From a virus: a DNA stretch of 20,018 bases. Every line of letters begins with the position of its first letter. Position 1 is the stretch's first letter. Shown here one piece after another: positions 19,566 to 20,018 of this stretch. The translations under genes were made by a program, and so were the position numbers. Under the pieces are notes generated by a model, which worked only from the letters and a program-made list of their open reading frames with translations, was not told where the DNA came from and did no database searches. The stretch covers positions 1-20,018 of IMG/VR virus record IMGVR_UViG_3300023118_000031; one strand, 5' to 3'.

Positions 19566-20018
19566 TGGCCCGCGCTCGCAACATCAAACCAGCACTGTTC
19601 AAGAATGAAATCTTGGGCGTTGCCGATCCAATGGCGACTCTTCTTTTCGAGGGTCTTTGGCTGTTGGCAGATAAGTCCGGGAGGTTGGAAGACCGCCCAC
19701 TTCGTATAAAGGGCGAGCTTTTCCCCTACCGCGATGGTGTCGACATTCATGCTCTTCTGCAGTTTCTGACAGTGGAGGGATTCATCACTCGATACACCGC
19801 TCATACCAAGCGGTATATCCAGGTGGAGAACTTCACCAAGCATCAGAACCCACACCGCAATGAACCTGAGTCGGTAATTCCTTCTGCATCAGAGGGTTGT
19901 ATCACTACCGATTTTGGCGGGAGTCCTTCTGCCATTCTCGGTAGCGCTCCGGCTGATTCTCTGATTCCTGATTCCCTTAACCTGATTCCTGATCCCCTCA
20001 TCACGTTGACGCCTCCGG
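19565..20018 (+). CDS. Phage replication protein, N-terminal part (O-like, partial)
   Basis: The ATG at 19565 overlaps the Rha stop (TAATG) and follows GGAGG with 7-nt spacing; the gene runs off the window end (151 residues seen). The N-terminus (MARARNIKPALFKNEILGVA) and the segments LLFEGLWLLADKSGRLEDRP, RIKGELFPY and RYIQVENFTKHQNPHRNE match, from memory, a family of phage replication initiation/primosomal proteins with a winged-helix start. A Pro/Ser/Leu-rich linker follows (SLIPDSLNLIPDPLI), encoded by short DNA repeats. It probably loads the host or phage helicase, and the helicase loader should lie beyond the window. Confidence 0.8.
   Translation, partial: MARARNIKPALFKNEILGVADPMATLLFEGLWLLADKSGRLEDRPLRIKGELFPYRDGVDIHALLQFLTVEGFITRYTAHTKRYIQVENFTKHQNPHRNEPESVIPSASEGCITTDFGGSPSAILGSAPADSLIPDSLNLIPDPLITLTPP
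19953..19995 (+). repeat. CTGATTC tandem-like repeats in the replication gene
   Basis: Four CTGATTC copies begin at 19953, 19961, 19968 and 19982, followed by CTGATCC at 19989. λ-type phages hold iterons inside gene O. These may be origin iterons, or merely encode a repetitive linker. Confidence 0.5.

Noticed and set aside
1-20018. CRISPR array, IS element or toxin-antitoxin system
   Set aside because: No regularly spaced repeats, transposase motifs or paired toxin/antitoxin genes were seen; the HicB-like protein has no partner.

Overview
The window reads as one temperate, tailed double-stranded DNA phage genome, most likely infecting Pseudomonas. The genus is inferred from recalled family resemblances (a PrtN-type pyocin activator, an Rmf/CrpP-type small protein, Rha-KilAC, the short early-gene repertoire) and from GC-rich, Pseudomonas-like codon use. 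No database search was possible. No host housekeeping gene, rRNA, tRNA, IS element or CRISPR array was seen.

Layout. At 1-4630, rightward, lies the end of the structural region: the 3' end of a tail gene, a terminator, a tailspike (332-2479), a 73-aa tail protein and a second, lower-GC tailspike (2789-4630). A hairpin at 4678-4716 separates these from a convergent tyrosine integrase (4707-5834, leftward). From about 17130 down to 4707 almost everything is leftward and looks like one long early transcript, λ PL-like. It carries small accessory genes, an SSB-like protein with a Sak4-like ATPase, a DEDDy exonuclease, a C5 cytosine methyltransferase, an Rmf/CrpP-like protein, a metallophosphatase and a PrtN-like regulator, ending with the integrase. 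Many genes overlap as ATGA or TTGA. One gene, a zinc-ribbon protein at 10169-10384, points the other way like a moron.

Control region. At 16866-18250 are a leftward promoter with two operator-like palindromes, a terminator, a leftward CI-type S24 repressor, two more operator-like palindromes, and a rightward Cro-like gene. CI and Cro share the core of their recognition helix, so they probably compete for the same CTGCG-N5-CGCAG sites. The rightward operon continues with a possible ribbon-helix-helix protein, a small helical protein, a terminator, a Rha/KilAC antirepressor and the start of a replication protein containing short CTGATTC repeats.

Tailspike genes directly abutting the integrase, with no chromosome between, fit a free or circularly permuted phage genome (P22-like order) with attP near the integrase, rather than a linear prophage end. 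The most interesting points are: a methyltransferase gene fully open in a second frame whose product also resembles a phage protein family; a small Arg/Lys-rich ORF just after the leftward promoter, followed by three leftward terminator-like hairpins (a possible N-like antitermination system); a string of stop-start-overlapping micro-ORFs at 16095-16493; and symmetric elements over the likely integrase promoter.
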